From NCBI RefSeq assembly GCF_029975155.1, contig NZ_JARKPQ010000156.1, forward strand, positions 1-37,702: a stretch of DNA of 37,702 nt, written 5' to 3'. This DNA comes from Propionicimonas sp. Lineage in GTDB: Bacteria; Actinomycetota; Actinomycetes; Propionibacteriales; Propionibacteriaceae. Positions 27,260-35,152 of this stretch are shown in pieces; the stretch's first letter is position 1; the number at the start of each line of letters is the position of its first letter. The notes beneath the pieces are model-generated. The model searched no databases and was not told the DNA's origin. It saw nothing but the letters and a program-made list of their open reading frames with translations. A program made the translations under genes and the position numbers.

Positions 27260-27310
27260 GTCGAGGACGTGCACGACTCACCGCGAACTGCAGGCGGCCG
27301 GTAGGTTTCG

Positions 27311-27342
27311 CGTGCCGGGAGGGCAGGTCGAACTCCGGCACG
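27311..27342 (-). terminator. Possible hairpin terminator after the small membrane protein gene
   Basis: CGTGCCGG (27311-27318) and CCGGCACG (27335-27342) can pair, 14 bases beyond the stop at 27356. There is no T-run. Confidence 0.35.
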
Positions 27343-27355
27343 GCGAGGCGTCGGG

Positions 27356-27637
27356 TCAGGGCAGCCCGGCGACGCCGCCCATGATGACCATCGCGGTCAG
27401 AGCCACCACCGCGAACACGAGCAACGCCGCTCGCCGTGCCCGCCAGGGGCCGAGAGGCTCGCCGGATGCGACCGTTCCGTCCAGCTCTCGCGGCAGCCGT
27501 CCGACCAGCGTCACCGGCTCGCTGTGTCCCGGATCGACCGCATTCCGTTCGGGATCAGGGACGGGGCCACCCGGCACCAGCCACCGCGCCGTGATCGGCT
27601 CGAACCGCTCTGGCGGCGGATGCAGCACCTGCGCCAT
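27356..27637 (-). CDS. Small single-helix membrane protein, unknown function
   Basis: I do not recognise it. From ATG 27637 it has 93 residues: a Pro-rich soluble part (MAQVLHPPPERFEPITARWL...), then one transmembrane helix at the C-terminus (ALLVFAVVALTAMVIMGGVA) with RARR before it, so the N-terminus is probably cytoplasmic. GAGG lies about 10 bases before the ATG. An upstream ATG at 27694 in the same frame would add 19 residues and runs into the repeat region. Coding is supported by the clean helix and positive-inside residues rather than by homology. Confidence 0.6.
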   Translation of the reverse strand: MAQVLHPPPERFEPITARWLVPGGPVPDPERNAVDPGHSEPVTLVGRLPRELDGTVASGEPLGPWRARRAALLVFAVVALTAMVIMGGVAGLP

Positions 27638-27679
27638 GCTCAAAGCCTCGCACGTCGCCCCGACCGACGCACGAGTTTC

Positions 27680-27873
27680 GGGACGGTTCTTCACTCAGTC
27701 CGCCCCGACTGCCAGCTTCCCCGGCCTTCCGGGAGACGTCCGAACCGTCGGACGACCTGACTGCCAGCTTGCCCGGCATACCAAGCCTGTTTTCGCCCGC
27801 ATAAGCCCGTGAACGTGGCAGTCAGCCGCGGCCACGATCAGAACCGTGCGAACAACCCGGGAAACCTGGCAGA
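27680..27873. repeat. Family D repeat cluster (four copies, both orientations)
   Basis: The motif GACTGCCAG-CTT-CCCCGG occurs at about 27707-27724. It occurs again as TGACTGCCAGCTTGCCCGG at 27758-27776, and inverted at 27813-27823 (ACGTGGCAGTC...) and 27854-27873 (ACCCGGGAAACCTGGCAGAC). Each copy is near a GAACCGT or its complement (27684, 27741, 27841). The 260-base gap up to 27955 holds no convincing gene; 27874-27954 shows nothing beyond another GGAACCGTCCCC at 27938. Confidence 0.7.
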
Positions 27874-27954
27874 CACGGCCACCCAGCCGGTCGGTCCCCG
27901 GAGGAGGGTCGACCAGGAATGCGGGTGGACCGAGTAAGGAACCGTCCCCAGTAG

Positions 27955-28158
27955 TCAGGCGTCGAGGCTCATCGGGCCGTAGACGAGGCGGCCGGCCTCG
28001 TACAGCGAGACATCGTGGACGCCGGCCTCGGCGAGGTCGGCGTAGGCGGACGTGAGCCACGCCTCGGCCTGGGCCTGGTCGTCGAACTCCACCTCGAGGC
28101 CGAGCGCTGCCGCCACGTCCTCGGGGAGCGCGGGAGTCGCCGTCCAGTAGTAACCCAT
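27955..28158 (-). CDS. Small conserved acidic protein, unknown function
   Basis: A 67-residue protein starting MGYYWTATPALPEDVA, with an acidic centre and ending GRLVYGPMSLDA. Its ATG at 28158 overlaps the DUF3043 stop (ATGA), so it is co-translated with DUF3043. I recall small proteins of this kind next to DUF3043 in other actinobacteria, but no function. No membrane segment or metal motif is visible. Confidence 0.75.
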   Translation of the reverse strand: MGYYWTATPALPEDVAAALGLEVEFDDQAQAEAWLTSAYADLAEAGVHDVSLYEAGRLVYGPMSLDA

Positions 28159-28739
28159 CAGATCTGGTCGCCCGGCTTCACCCGCGGCGCCGGCATCCGC
28201 AGCCGGCGCAGGTTGATCGCCCGGTTGATCATGTAGCCGAGCAGGCCTTTCAGGGGCACCTTCGGCAGTCGCTCCGCGTGCAGGCGCTTGTACTTGCGCC
28301 ACATCAGGAACAGGTCGATGCCGACCAGCAGGAAGATCCCGTAGGTGAGGGCGGTCACCAGCACGGCGGTGTCGGTGCTGAACGAGCTCACCACCAGCGA
28401 GAACGCCAGCGTGATCATCAGGATCGGCATCGACCACTGCGCCGCGCCCTTGTGCGAGTCGACGAAGTCCCGGACGAGCAGCTTGCCCGGCGTCGACTCC
28501 GCCTTCGCCACCCGCTCGTCGCGCAGCGCGGCCCGGGCCGCCCGCTCGCGGGCCTTGACCTCCTTGGGTGACAGGGACGGGTTCATCCGCTCCCTGCGCG
28601 CCGCCTCCGCCTCCCGGCGGGACGGGGTCGGCGTCTCCTTCCGCGCCGGCTGCCTGGCAGCGGTCGCGGGCTCGGCCGGATTGGACTCCGGCTCGCTGGA
28701 TTCAGCCTCCGGACGCTCGTAGGGGCGGAACAGTCCCAC
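28158..28739 (-). CDS. DUF3043 family membrane protein
   Basis: A 193-residue actinobacterial protein. It begins VGLFRPYERPEAE, followed by a highly charged segment with the DUF3043 hallmark PSRREAEAARRERMNPSLSPKEVKARER (about 40-68). Two transmembrane helices come next (about 110-128, ILMITLAFSLVVSSF, and 133-150, VLVTALTYGIFLLVGIDLFL), then a basic C-terminal tail. In mycobacteria the homologue sits near the cytochrome oxidase and bc1 genes, as here near ctaC-ctaD-ctaF. Function is unknown. The start GTG 28739 has GAGG upstream. Confidence 0.9.
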   Translation of the reverse strand: MGLFRPYERPEAESSEPESNPAEPATAARQPARKETPTPSRREAEAARRERMNPSLSPKEVKARERAARAALRDERVAKAESTPGKLLVRDFVDSHKGAAQWSMPILMITLAFSLVVSSFSTDTAVLVTALTYGIFLLVGIDLFLMWRKYKRLHAERLPKVPLKGLLGYMINRAINLRRLRMPAPRVKPGDQI

Positions 28740-28817
28740 TTCGGATCCTCGATCGATGCGAATATGACTGCAACATCGTAGGTCACCCGGCATCCGCCGA
28801 CGTCGACAGGAGGCGCA
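28740..28817. promoter_or_regulatory. Divergent promoter region, DUF3043 / coiled-coil gene
   Basis: A 78-base divergent gap containing the relatively AT-rich stretch GAATATGACTGCAACATCG (28759-28777), the likely site of both promoters. I cannot assign exact boxes. AGGAGG at 28808-28813 is the ribosome-binding site of the rightward gene. Confidence 0.4.
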
Positions 28818-29159
28818 GTGGTCGCTCCCGACCCGCAGATCGCGGCAGAGCTGGCCTACCAACGCGCCCTCGCCCTCCTGCACGAGGCGCGCGCCGACCT
28901 CGCGAACGTGGCCGCCGCCCGCCGCCGGCTGGCCTACGACCGGACGCGGCTGACCCCGGAGGAGGCGGACGCCGCAGCGCGCGACCTCGACACCCGGTTC
29001 GCGGAACTCTCCGCCCGCGCCGATCGGCTGCGGGACGAGGCCGTCGCCCTGCGGGAGCACCTGCGGCGGCACGGTGAGATGACCGCGGAGCCCGAGGACC
29101 TGCCGGAGGACACCGGCGCCGAGGGCTTCGAGCAGCCGCCCTACCTGGAGGCGCCGTGA
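28818..29159 (+). CDS. Small coiled-coil protein, unknown function
   Basis: A 113-residue protein, mostly one long Ala/Arg/Glu/Leu-rich helix (about 8-88) with heptad-like Leu/Ala spacing, then an acidic tail (EPEDLPEDTGAEGFEQPP). There is no membrane segment. GTG 28818 has a perfect AGGAGG 4 bases upstream. Its stop overlaps the next start (GTGA), so it is co-translated with the glycerate-kinase-like gene. The family is not recognised. Confidence 0.8.
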   Translation: MVAPDPQIAAELAYQRALALLHEARADLANVAAARRRLAYDRTRLTPEEADAAARDLDTRFAELSARADRLRDEAVALREHLRRHGEMTAEPEDLPEDTGAEGFEQPPYLEAP

Positions 29160-30124
29160 GCCCGCTGAGGGCGGCCGTGGTCACCGGAAGGATCGGCGAC
29201 CTCGACCCGGTCGACGCGGGAGCGGCCCTCGGCCGCGGTCTCGCCGCTCACGCCCAGGTCGCGGTGGTTCCCGTCGCGGCGGGTGGGCCCGACCTGGCCA
29301 TCGCCGTCGGCGCCCTGTGGGGGGTCGAGCCCGCGTTGTCTGCGGACGGCTGGGTCGTCCGCGGGCCCGGTGTCGTCCTGCTGGGGCTGCAGCAGCCGTC
29401 CGTCCCCGACTGGGCGCCGGACGCCACCACGGCCGACCTGGGGGAGTGGGTGGCCGCCGCCCTGCGTCCGGACGATGCCCGGGTCGTGCTCGACCTCACC
29501 GGGGTGACCGCCCACGACGGCGGCGCCGGCCTGCTCGACCGGGCCGGTGCGGCCCTCGCCGGACGCGAACTGCTCGGCCTGGTCGACGGCGCAGAGCTCG
29601 ACCTGCCTGCCACCGGCATCGGCGGCGGCCTCGCCCGTCGCGCGTTCGCCGCGCGGCTGGACATCGCCGAGCTGCTCAGCGCGGACGCGGCCCTCGCCAC
29701 GCGGGCCCGCGCTCTCGGCGACGGTCTCGACCTGGCCCCGGGCGGCGGCGCCGCGGGAGGCAGTGGGCTCGCCGTGCTCGCGTCCGGGGGCCGGTTGCTC
29801 ACCGGTACGCAGTTCTGCCACCGGGAAGCCGGCCTCCAGCGGACGCTGGCCGCGGCCGACGTGGTGGTGACCGGCTGTACCGAGCTGTCCGCGCTCGACC
29901 GTGGCGGGCCGGTCGTGACCGCCGTCGCGGAGTGGGCGGAGGCCGCGCAACGACCCTGCCTGCTGGTGACCGGCGGCGCGGGCCTCGCCCGCCGCGAACT
30001 GCGCACGATGGGCATCGAGGCGGCCCACCTGCTGCCTCCGGGTGCACCCACCGCCGCAGGGCTCACCGCGGTCGCGGGTCGGATCGCGGCCGGCTGGGTA
30101 TCCGGTGGCAGAGCCCTCACGTAG
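29156..30124 (+). CDS. Degenerate glycerate-kinase-like protein
   Basis: 322 residues with the overall plan of the glycerate kinase family (PF02595). An N-terminal DPVDAGAALGRGLAAHAQVAVVPVAAGG matches the family's "xxA..i..G........v.p.aDGG" pattern. GIGGGLA and AADVVVTGCTELSALDRGGPVVTAVAEWA match the "D.vitGEG..D.qs..GK....va..a" block. But the hallmark SFKGS start is gone, and in the last block GEG...GK is replaced (GCTELSALDRGG). It is probably not a working glycerate kinase. A homologue (Rv2205c, from memory) also neighbours the ErpA-type gene in M. tuberculosis, so its position is conserved. GTG start by overlap. Confidence 0.8.
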   Translation: MSPLRAAVVTGRIGDLDPVDAGAALGRGLAAHAQVAVVPVAAGGPDLAIAVGALWGVEPALSADGWVVRGPGVVLLGLQQPSVPDWAPDATTADLGEWVAAALRPDDARVVLDLTGVTAHDGGAGLLDRAGAALAGRELLGLVDGAELDLPATGIGGGLARRAFAARLDIAELLSADAALATRARALGDGLDLAPGGGAAGGSGLAVLASGGRLLTGTQFCHREAGLQRTLAAADVVVTGCTELSALDRGGPVVTAVAEWAEAAQRPCLLVTGGAGLARRELRTMGIEAAHLLPPGAPTAAGLTAVAGRIAAGWVSGGRALT

Positions 30125-30206
30125 ACTGGCCGGAAGGCGGAATACCCGTCCCACAGGGCTGGTTGCAGCTGACGGCCAGTTCAGTCCGGAAGGAACTTGA
30201 GTAGAT

Positions 30207-30557
30207 ATGACGGTTGACGCACCAGTAACGGCCGACGGCATCGTCCTCACCGAGGTCGCCGCGACCAAGGTCAAGGACCTCATCACCAACGAGGACGTCG
30301 ACAACCTGTCGCTGCGCATCTCGGTGGCTCCGGGCGGGTGCTCGGGCCTGCGTTACCAGCTGCAGCTCGACGACCGCCAGCTCGACGGCGACGTCGTCAA
30401 GGACTGGTACGGCGTCTCCGTGGTCACCGACCGGATGAGCGCCCCCTATCTCAGCGGCGCGACGATCGACTTCGTCGACACCATCGAGCAGCAGGGGTTC
30501 ACCATCGACAACCCCAACGCGACCGGTTCCTGCGCGTGTGGAGACTCCTTCCACTGA
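30207..30557 (+). CDS. erpA: A-type iron-sulfur cluster carrier (ErpA/HesB-like)
   Basis: A 116-residue A-type carrier that delivers Fe-S clusters to apoproteins. All three Cys are present: APGGCSGLRY (about residue 45) and SCACGDSF near the C-terminus. Length is typical. A long AAT-KVKDLI helix and the acidic beta region are as expected. GGAAGG lies about 13 bases before the ATG, which is somewhat far. The likely client set includes LipA and respiratory enzymes, but that is inference. The 82-base gap before it contains TAGACT (30122-30127), a possible -10. Confidence 0.94.
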   Translation: MTVDAPVTADGIVLTEVAATKVKDLITNEDVDNLSLRISVAPGGCSGLRYQLQLDDRQLDGDVVKDWYGVSVVTDRMSAPYLSGATIDFVDTIEQQGFTIDNPNATGSCACGDSFH

Positions 30558-30571
30558 GCAGGGGTGATCGC

Positions 30572-30577
30572 TAGGGT
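30572..30577 (+). promoter_or_regulatory. Candidate -10 box of the ctaC-ctaD-ctaF operon
   Basis: TAGGGT lies 42 bases before the ctaC GTG; a weak -35 candidate TTCCAC (30549-30554) is 17 bases upstream. The same hexamer precedes the gcvT-like gene. GGAAGG at 30607-30612 is the ribosome-binding site. Confidence 0.45.
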
Positions 30578-30619
30578 TTCGCGCATCTCAGGCAGGTAGG
30601 AACAGCGGAAGGGCGCCTC

Positions 30620-31477
30620 GTGGGTCGACAGCTACGTGCGGGGACGTTGGTGAAAGCCGGCTCGGCAGCCCTGGGGGCCGCTGTCCTGAGCGGCTGCAGC
30701 GCCGACACCCTCGCCCAGTGGGGCCGCTTCGGCCTGCCGGAGGCGGCGACCGACCGCGCACCGCTGATCGGCAACCTCTGGGTCGGCTCGTGGATCGCCG
30801 CGCTCGTCGTCGGCGTGTTCGTCTGGGGGCTGATCTTCTGGGTGATGATCCGCTACCGCAAGAAGTCGGACGATCACCTGCCGCAGCAGAAGCACTACAA
30901 CCTGCCGATGGAACTGCTCTACACGCTGGTGCCGTTCCTGATCATCGCGGTGCTGTTCTTCTACACCGTCCAGACCCAGAACGGCGTACTGGCGAAGGCG
31001 CCCCAGCAGGACGTCCACACCGTGAAGGTGATCGGCCAGAAGTGGTCGTGGACGTTCAACTACATGGAGGCGGACAACCCGGCCGTGGGCGCCGTGGTGC
31101 ACAAGAAGGGCACCATCGACAAGATCCCCGACCTGTACCTGCCGGTGAACAAGCCGGTGCGCTTCCACCTCACGTCCGCGGACGTCATCCACTCCTTCTG
31201 GGTGCCGGCCTTCTACTTCAAGCTGGACGTGCTCCCCGGCCGGGAGAACACCTTCGACGTCACCCCGGAGAAACTCGGCACGTACTCCGGCAAGTGCGCG
31301 GAGCTGTGCGGCACCTACCACGCGGCCATGCTGTTCACCGTGCACGTGGTCACCGAGGAGGAGTACATCGCCTACCTCAACGAGCTGAAGGCTGCGGGTG
31401 ACACCGGCGAGATCGTCGCGCCGGCCTACCCGAACACGGTGCAGAGCGTGCCGGCGAGCCCGGAGGAGGAGAAGTGA
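30620..31477 (+). CDS. ctaC: Cytochrome c oxidase subunit II (lipoprotein)
   Basis: Carries the CuA centre that receives electrons for aa3-type oxidase. In 285 residues: a signal peptide with lipobox LSGC (Cys26), two transmembrane helices (about 52-76 and 100-118), and the CuA domain. CuA ligands are all present: His191 (HSFWVPAF), Cys226, Glu228, Cys230, His234 and Met237 ([12 protein letters not shown]). The electron-entry Trp region is [11 protein letters not shown] 30620 is the start. The stop overlaps the ctaD GTG (GTGA). Confidence 0.97.
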   Translation: MGRQLRAGTLVKAGSAALGAAVLSGCSADTLAQWGRFGLPEAATDRAPLIGNLWVGSWIAALVVGVFVWGLIFWVMIRYRKKSDDHLPQQKHYNLPMELLYTLVPFLIIAVLFFYTVQTQNGVLAKAPQQDVHTVKVIGQKWSWTFNYMEADNPAVGAVVHKKGTIDKIPDLYLPVNKPVRFHLTSADVIHSFWVPAFYFKLDVLPGRENTFDVTPEKLGTYSGKCAELCGTYHAAMLFTVHVVTEEEYIAYLNELKAAGDTGEIVAPAYPNTVQSVPASPEEEK

Positions 31478-33186
31478 CCGCCACGGCTGCCCGGGTCGGG
31501 CTGGAAGAGGTCGAGGCACGCCCGCTGGTCGAGCGCAGGCGCTGGGGCGCGCTGGCGATGAAGCTGCTCACCACCACCGATCACAAGGTGATCGGCAACA
31601 TGTACTTCGTCACCGCGCTGATCTACTTCGGCATCGCCGGGCTGCTGGCGCTCGCGATCCGGGCGGAACTGGCCTACCCCGGTCTGCAGTTCCTGCACTA
31701 CGAGACGTTCAACCAGTTCTTCACCATGCACGGCACGTTGATGCTGCTGATGTTCGCCACCCCGATGTTCGTGGCGTTCGCCAACGCGATCATGCCGCTG
31801 CAGATCGGCGCGCCGGACGTTGCGTTCCCGCGGCTCAACGCCTTCAGCTACTGGCTGTACCTGTTCGGTTCGGTGACGGCGTGCCTGGGCTTCCTCACCC
31901 CCGGTGGCGCGGCGTCCTTCGGCTGGTTCGCCTACGTGCCCCTGTCGGACGCGGTGAACTCGCCCAGCATCGGCGGCGACCTGTGGATCATGGGCCTGTA
32001 TGTGATGGGCCTGTCCACCATCCTCGGCGCGGTGAACTTCACGGCGACGATCATCACGCTGCGCGCGCCCGGCATGACGATGTTCCGGATGCCCATCTTC
32101 ACCTGGAACATCCTGGTCACGTCGATCATGATCCTGATCTGCTTCCCGGTGCTGGCCGCGGGCCTGCTGGTGCTGGAGTCGGACCGGCGCCTCGGTACCC
32201 ACATCCTCGATCCGGCCACGGACGGGGCGATCCTGTGGCAGCACCTGTTCTGGTTCTTCGGGCACCCCGAGGTCTACATCATCGCGCTGCCGTTCTTCGG
32301 CATCATCACCGAGATCCTGCCGGTGTTCAGCCGCAAGCCGATCTTCGGCTACATCGGCCTGGTGGCCGCCACGCTGGCCATCGGCGCGCTGTCGATGTCG
32401 GTGTGGGCGCACCACATGTTCGTGACCGGCGCGGTGAACCTGCCGTTCTTCTCGTTCATGACGTTCATGATCGCGGTGCCCACCGGGGTGAAGTTCTTCA
32501 ACTGGATCGGCACGATGTGGGGCGGAGCCCTGAGTTTCGACACACCGATGATCTGGGCGATCGGCTTCCTCACGACGTTCCTGTTCGGTGGGCTCACCGG
32601 CATCATGCTCGCGTCCCCACCGCTGGACTTCCCGGTCTCCGACACGTACTTCGTCGTCGCGCACTTCCACTACGTGCTGTTCGGCACGGTGGTGTTCGCG
32701 ATGTTCGGCGGCTTCTACTACTGGTGGCCGAAGCTCACCGGACGGATGCTGGACGAGCGCCTCGGCAAGCTGCACTTCTGGCTGCTGTTCATCGGCTTCC
32801 ACACCACGTTCCTCGTCCAGCACTGGCTGGGTGTCGAGGGCATGCAGCGCCGGATCGCCGACTACCTGCCCGGGGAGGGCTTCACGTTCCTCAACCAGGT
32901 CTCCACCGTCGGTGCGTTCCTGCTGGGCGTGTCGATGGTGCCGTTCCTGTGGAACGTGTGGATCAGCCGCAAGTCTCCGCTGGTGGAGACGAACGACCCG
33001 TGGGGCTGGGGCCGCGCGCTGGAGTGGGCGACGAGCAGCCCGCCGCCGCGGTTCAACTTCGACAAGGTCCCGCGGATCCGGTCGTTCTCGCCGGCCTTCG
33101 ATCTCGCCCACCCGGCGATCGAGCAGCCGCCGAACCCGGCCCAGGAGGCCATCGACTCCGCGACCAGCCGGGAGGTGACCGAATGA
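31474..33186 (+). CDS. ctaD: Cytochrome c oxidase subunit I
   Basis: The catalytic heme a/a3-CuB subunit, 570 residues, with about 12 transmembrane helices. Visible ligands: His86 for low-spin heme ([11 protein letters not shown]), the CuB His with crosslinked Tyr ([10 protein letters not shown]), the two further CuB His (VWAHHMF), and the heme ligands (AHFHYVLFG). The Glu of GHPEV marks an A-type oxidase; the D-channel region GAVNFTATI is normal. The C-terminal tail after the last helix is Pro-rich. The start GTG and the stop both overlap their neighbours (GTGA, ATGA). Confidence 0.98.
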   Translation: MTATAARVGLEEVEARPLVERRRWGALAMKLLTTTDHKVIGNMYFVTALIYFGIAGLLALAIRAELAYPGLQFLHYETFNQFFTMHGTLMLLMFATPMFVAFANAIMPLQIGAPDVAFPRLNAFSYWLYLFGSVTACLGFLTPGGAASFGWFAYVPLSDAVNSPSIGGDLWIMGLYVMGLSTILGAVNFTATIITLRAPGMTMFRMPIFTWNILVTSIMILICFPVLAAGLLVLESDRRLGTHILDPATDGAILWQHLFWFFGHPEVYIIALPFFGIITEILPVFSRKPIFGYIGLVAATLAIGALSMSVWAHHMFVTGAVNLPFFSFMTFMIAVPTGVKFFNWIGTMWGGALSFDTPMIWAIGFLTTFLFGGLTGIMLASPPLDFPVSDTYFVVAHFHYVLFGTVVFAMFGGFYYWWPKLTGRMLDERLGKLHFWLLFIGFHTTFLVQHWLGVEGMQRRIADYLPGEGFTFLNQVSTVGAFLLGVSMVPFLWNVWISRKSPLVETNDPWGWGRALEWATSSPPPRFNFDKVPRIRSFSPAFDLAHPAIEQPPNPAQEAIDSATSREVTE

Positions 33187-33578
33187 AGGCCGAACGGCTG
33201 ATCTTCGGACTGATCGCCGTCTTCTTCCTGGTGGTCGCGCCCGCCTACTGGATCGTCAGCCGCGAGATCATCGGGACGGTGGCCCTGCTGCTCACCCTGG
33301 CGTTCTGCGGCATGCTGGCGGTGTTCTTCACCATCCAGTCGCGCAAGATCGACCCGCGTCCGGAGGACCGCAAGGACGCCGAGATGATCGACGGCGTCGG
33401 TGAGGTCGGTTTCTTCCCGTCCCGCAGCATCTGGCCGTTCTGGTGCGCTGCGACCGTGATGCTGATGGCGCTCGGTCCGGTGTTCGGCTGGTGGATCACC
33501 CTGCTCGGCGTGGGCCTGGGCATCTGGGCGGTCACCGGCTGGACCTACCAGTCCTACCGGGACGAGTACCAGCACTGA
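33183..33578 (+). CDS. ctaF: Cytochrome c oxidase subunit 4, actinobacterial type
   Basis: A 131-residue membrane subunit found only with actinobacterial aa3 oxidases. Four transmembrane helices are visible (about 5-25, 30-50, 80-100, 102-120), separated by a polar loop ([20 protein letters not shown]) that is characteristic of CtaF. ATG 33183 overlaps the ctaD stop (ATGA). It ends in [12 protein letters not shown] family C inverted repeat starts 3 bases after the stop. Confidence 0.95.
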   Translation: MKAERLIFGLIAVFFLVVAPAYWIVSREIIGTVALLLTLAFCGMLAVFFTIQSRKIDPRPEDRKDAEMIDGVGEVGFFPSRSIWPFWCAATVMLMALGPVFGWWITLLGVGLGIWAVTGWTYQSYRDEYQH

Positions 33579-33580
33579 CC

Positions 33581-33648
33581 TGAACGGAACGGGACCCGTC
33601 CCCTGTTCGTTCAGCTGAACGAAAAGGGGACGGGTCCCTTTCCGTTCA
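33581..33648. repeat. Near-perfect 68-base inverted repeat (family C), probable ctaF terminator
   Basis: Two 34-base arms (33581-33614, 33615-33648) with no loop differ at two positions. Each arm contains GGGACCCGTCCCC or its complement and begins or ends TGAACGGAA. The structure could form a cruciform or, as RNA, a very stable stem directly after ctaF. It is the most complete family C copy. Confidence 0.9.
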
Positions 33649-33744
33649 TCCCCCGCCAGGACTGGCGCGGACCGGCCCGACCGGAGAACACTGGGTGTGT
33701 TGCTTCCCCTCCGGCCGGACCGGCCGATCGCGAGAGCCGGATCA

Positions 33745-33774
33745 GTGCGCTCCTCGTAGCCGCGAGGAGCGCAC
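33745..33774. terminator. Hairpin in the ctaF / membrane protein intergenic region
   Basis: Perfect arms GTGCGCTCCTCG (33745-33756) and CGAGGAGCGCAC (33763-33774) with a 6-base loop. It sits between two convergent genes and has no T-run. The flanking bases 33649-33744 and 33775-33814 show nothing recognisable. Confidence 0.5.
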
Positions 33775-33814
33775 ATCCATGCCGGCCGGCCGACGCGGCA
33801 TGGCTCCGGACCCG

Positions 33815-33849
33815 CGTCCCGACGTCCCAGCCCACGGGACGCCGGGACG
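33815..33849 (-). terminator. Hairpin after the membrane protein gene
   Basis: Arms CGTCCCGACGTCCC (33815-33828) and GGGACGCCGGGACG (33836-33849) pair with one mismatch around a 7-base loop, 22 bases beyond the stop at 33872. Probable transcription end for the minus-strand cassette; no T-run. Confidence 0.5.
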
Positions 33850-33871
33850 TCAGGCGTCTGTTGGACGCGCC

Positions 33872-34856
33872 TCAGGCCGCCTGGAACAGCAGCAGGCAGA
33901 CGGCGACCAGGGTGTTGCAGACCCAGATGGCGAACGCCGGCGGGTCGATGTGGGTGTTGCCCCTGGCGAGGAAGAGCCTCGCGGACAGTTCGCCGGCGAA
34001 GGCCGCGATGACGCCGAACACCATCCCGATGACCAGGGCGGCGATGGCGGCGCCGGGGTTCCAGCCGGCCTCGGTGATCGTCTTCGCGCCCGCCACGACC
34101 GGGTAGAACGCAACCGCGGCCAGGCCGCCGATATTGGTCATGTGGTGGGTGACCGGGGTTGCCCAGCCCATGTTCAGGAACGCGATCGTGATCGCGGAGA
34201 TGCCGAACGCGAGCGTGTTCGCCGAGCCACCGATGGACGGCAGGTGCGTGGCCAGCATGATCGACACGCCGGCCGCGAACACGCCGGCCAGGCTGCCGAG
34301 CGCGAGCAGCTGTCCCGGCTTCTCCTGGTAGCGCACCCAGCAGTTGTCGTCGCTGGGTGCGAGCTTGCCGCCGCTGGTGGCGTACTTTGCCCGGGTTGAG
34401 CAGCGAGCGGTCGCCGAACGCGTACCGGGCGACCACGGCCGACAGCACGACGGCCAGGGCGACCGAGTCGGTGTGCGCGCCGAGCCACGGGACGGCCGCG
34501 ACGCCCTGCTGGAGCAGGTAGCCGACCGCCCCGAAGAGCGCGCCGACGACCATCACGTCCGGCTTGCCCAGCTTGGCCAGCGGGGTGCCGATGTCACGTC
34601 CGGTCGGCAGGTAGCCCTTCTTCGCGGCGTACGCCGCTGCGGCCACGCCGCCGCCGAAGGCGACGTGCGGGCCGAGGAACGGGCCGAAGGCGACGTAGCT
34701 GAACATCATCGTGCTCATCGAGGGATCGCCGGCGACGGCCGCGCCGATCGCGGCGAGCAGCCCGAGGCCGACCAGCGCGAAGGCGAAGTTCGCGCCCAGC
34801 ACGGCGTCGATGAACCCGCCGCCGAGAGACGCGATGAGCATGAACAGGAACTCCAT
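33872..34856 (-). pseudogene. Polytopic membrane protein, broken by a 1-base frameshift
   Basis: The N-terminal part (MEFLFMLIASLGGGFIDAVLG... to SLLNPGK) and the C-terminal part (from VRYQEKPGQLL to LLLFQAA) lie in adjacent frames. Dropping one T of TTT at 34386-34388 joins them through GKYATSGGKLAPSDDNCWVRYQEK, giving 327 residues with a clean stop. The product would have about eight to ten Gly/Ala-rich hydrophobic helices and one polar central loop. I do not recognise the family; it looks permease-like. ATG 34856 has GGAAGAGG upstream. It lies downstream of a DeoR-type regulator and a leader ORF. The break may be true decay or a sequence error. Confidence 0.72.
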
Positions 34857-34870
34857 GGGGTCCTCTTCCT

Positions 34871-34963
34871 TCAGTGTTGAGCGGGGTTGCGCCGGCGGGG
34901 TGTGCCAGGTGCCGGGAGGTCTGTGGCGCGCATGGTCTCCCGGGTGCGATCAACGAGCCGCAT
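34871..34963 (-). CDS. Putative 30-residue leader peptide
   Basis: An ATG at 34963 with an excellent ribosome-binding site (GGGAGGAA, 5 bases upstream) opens a 30-codon frame beginning MRLVDRTRETMRATD and ending in RRRNPAQH. It stops 14 bases before the membrane protein start, whose own ribosome-binding site lies in that gap. It is rich in Arg, Pro and Thr. It could be a regulatory leader peptide or a remnant of an older gene's N-terminus. Coding is supported only by the signal strength and position. Confidence 0.45.
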   Translation of the reverse strand: MRLVDRTRETMRATDLPAPGTPRRRNPAQH

Positions 34964-34980
34964 GTGCTTCCTCCCAGACA

Positions 34981-35004
34981 GGGCCACGCCACGATGCGTG
35001 GCCC
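34981..35004 (-). promoter_or_regulatory. 5'-leader hairpin upstream of the leader ORF
   Basis: Perfect 9-base arms GGGCCACGC (34981-34989) and GCGTGGCCC (34996-35004) with a 6-base loop. In the minus-strand transcript it lies 5 bases before the ribosome-binding site of the 30-codon ORF, suiting control of translation. Confidence 0.5.
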
Positions 35005-35029
35005 CGCAACTGCGAGGAACGCTACACGA

Positions 35030-35051
35030 TTAGTGAAGCTAAGTTAGCGAA
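35030..35051. promoter_or_regulatory. Direct repeats in an AT-rich promoter-like stretch
   Basis: TTAGTGAA (35030-35037) and TTAGCGAA (35044-35051) are spaced 14 bases apart, within the AT-rich 35020-35075 stretch upstream of the membrane protein leader. This is a likely promoter and a candidate site for the adjacent DeoR-type regulator. Exact -35/-10 boxes cannot be fixed. The rest of the 35052-35152 gap shows nothing else. Confidence 0.45.
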
Positions 35052-35152
35052 TGAGAGAATATGCACGGATATGTGAAGGAAACGCGCACATGCCAACCAC
35101 CAGCGCCGTGCGGCGGCGGTGGGTGTGGGCGAGGCGGGGGACGGCGGGCGGG

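Noticed and set aside
27931-27957. GGAACCGTCCCCAG as another family C element.
   Set aside because: Only one half of the palindrome is present; more likely part of the family D GAACCGT box.
32862-34856. A 664-codon minus-strand frame starting with the membrane protein.
   Set aside because: Only the first part is real; after the frameshift it reads out-of-frame sequence and then antisense of ctaD and ctaF.
34857-35050. A known riboswitch class upstream of the membrane protein.
   Set aside because: Only one simple hairpin is visible; I could not match the conserved core of any riboswitch class I know.
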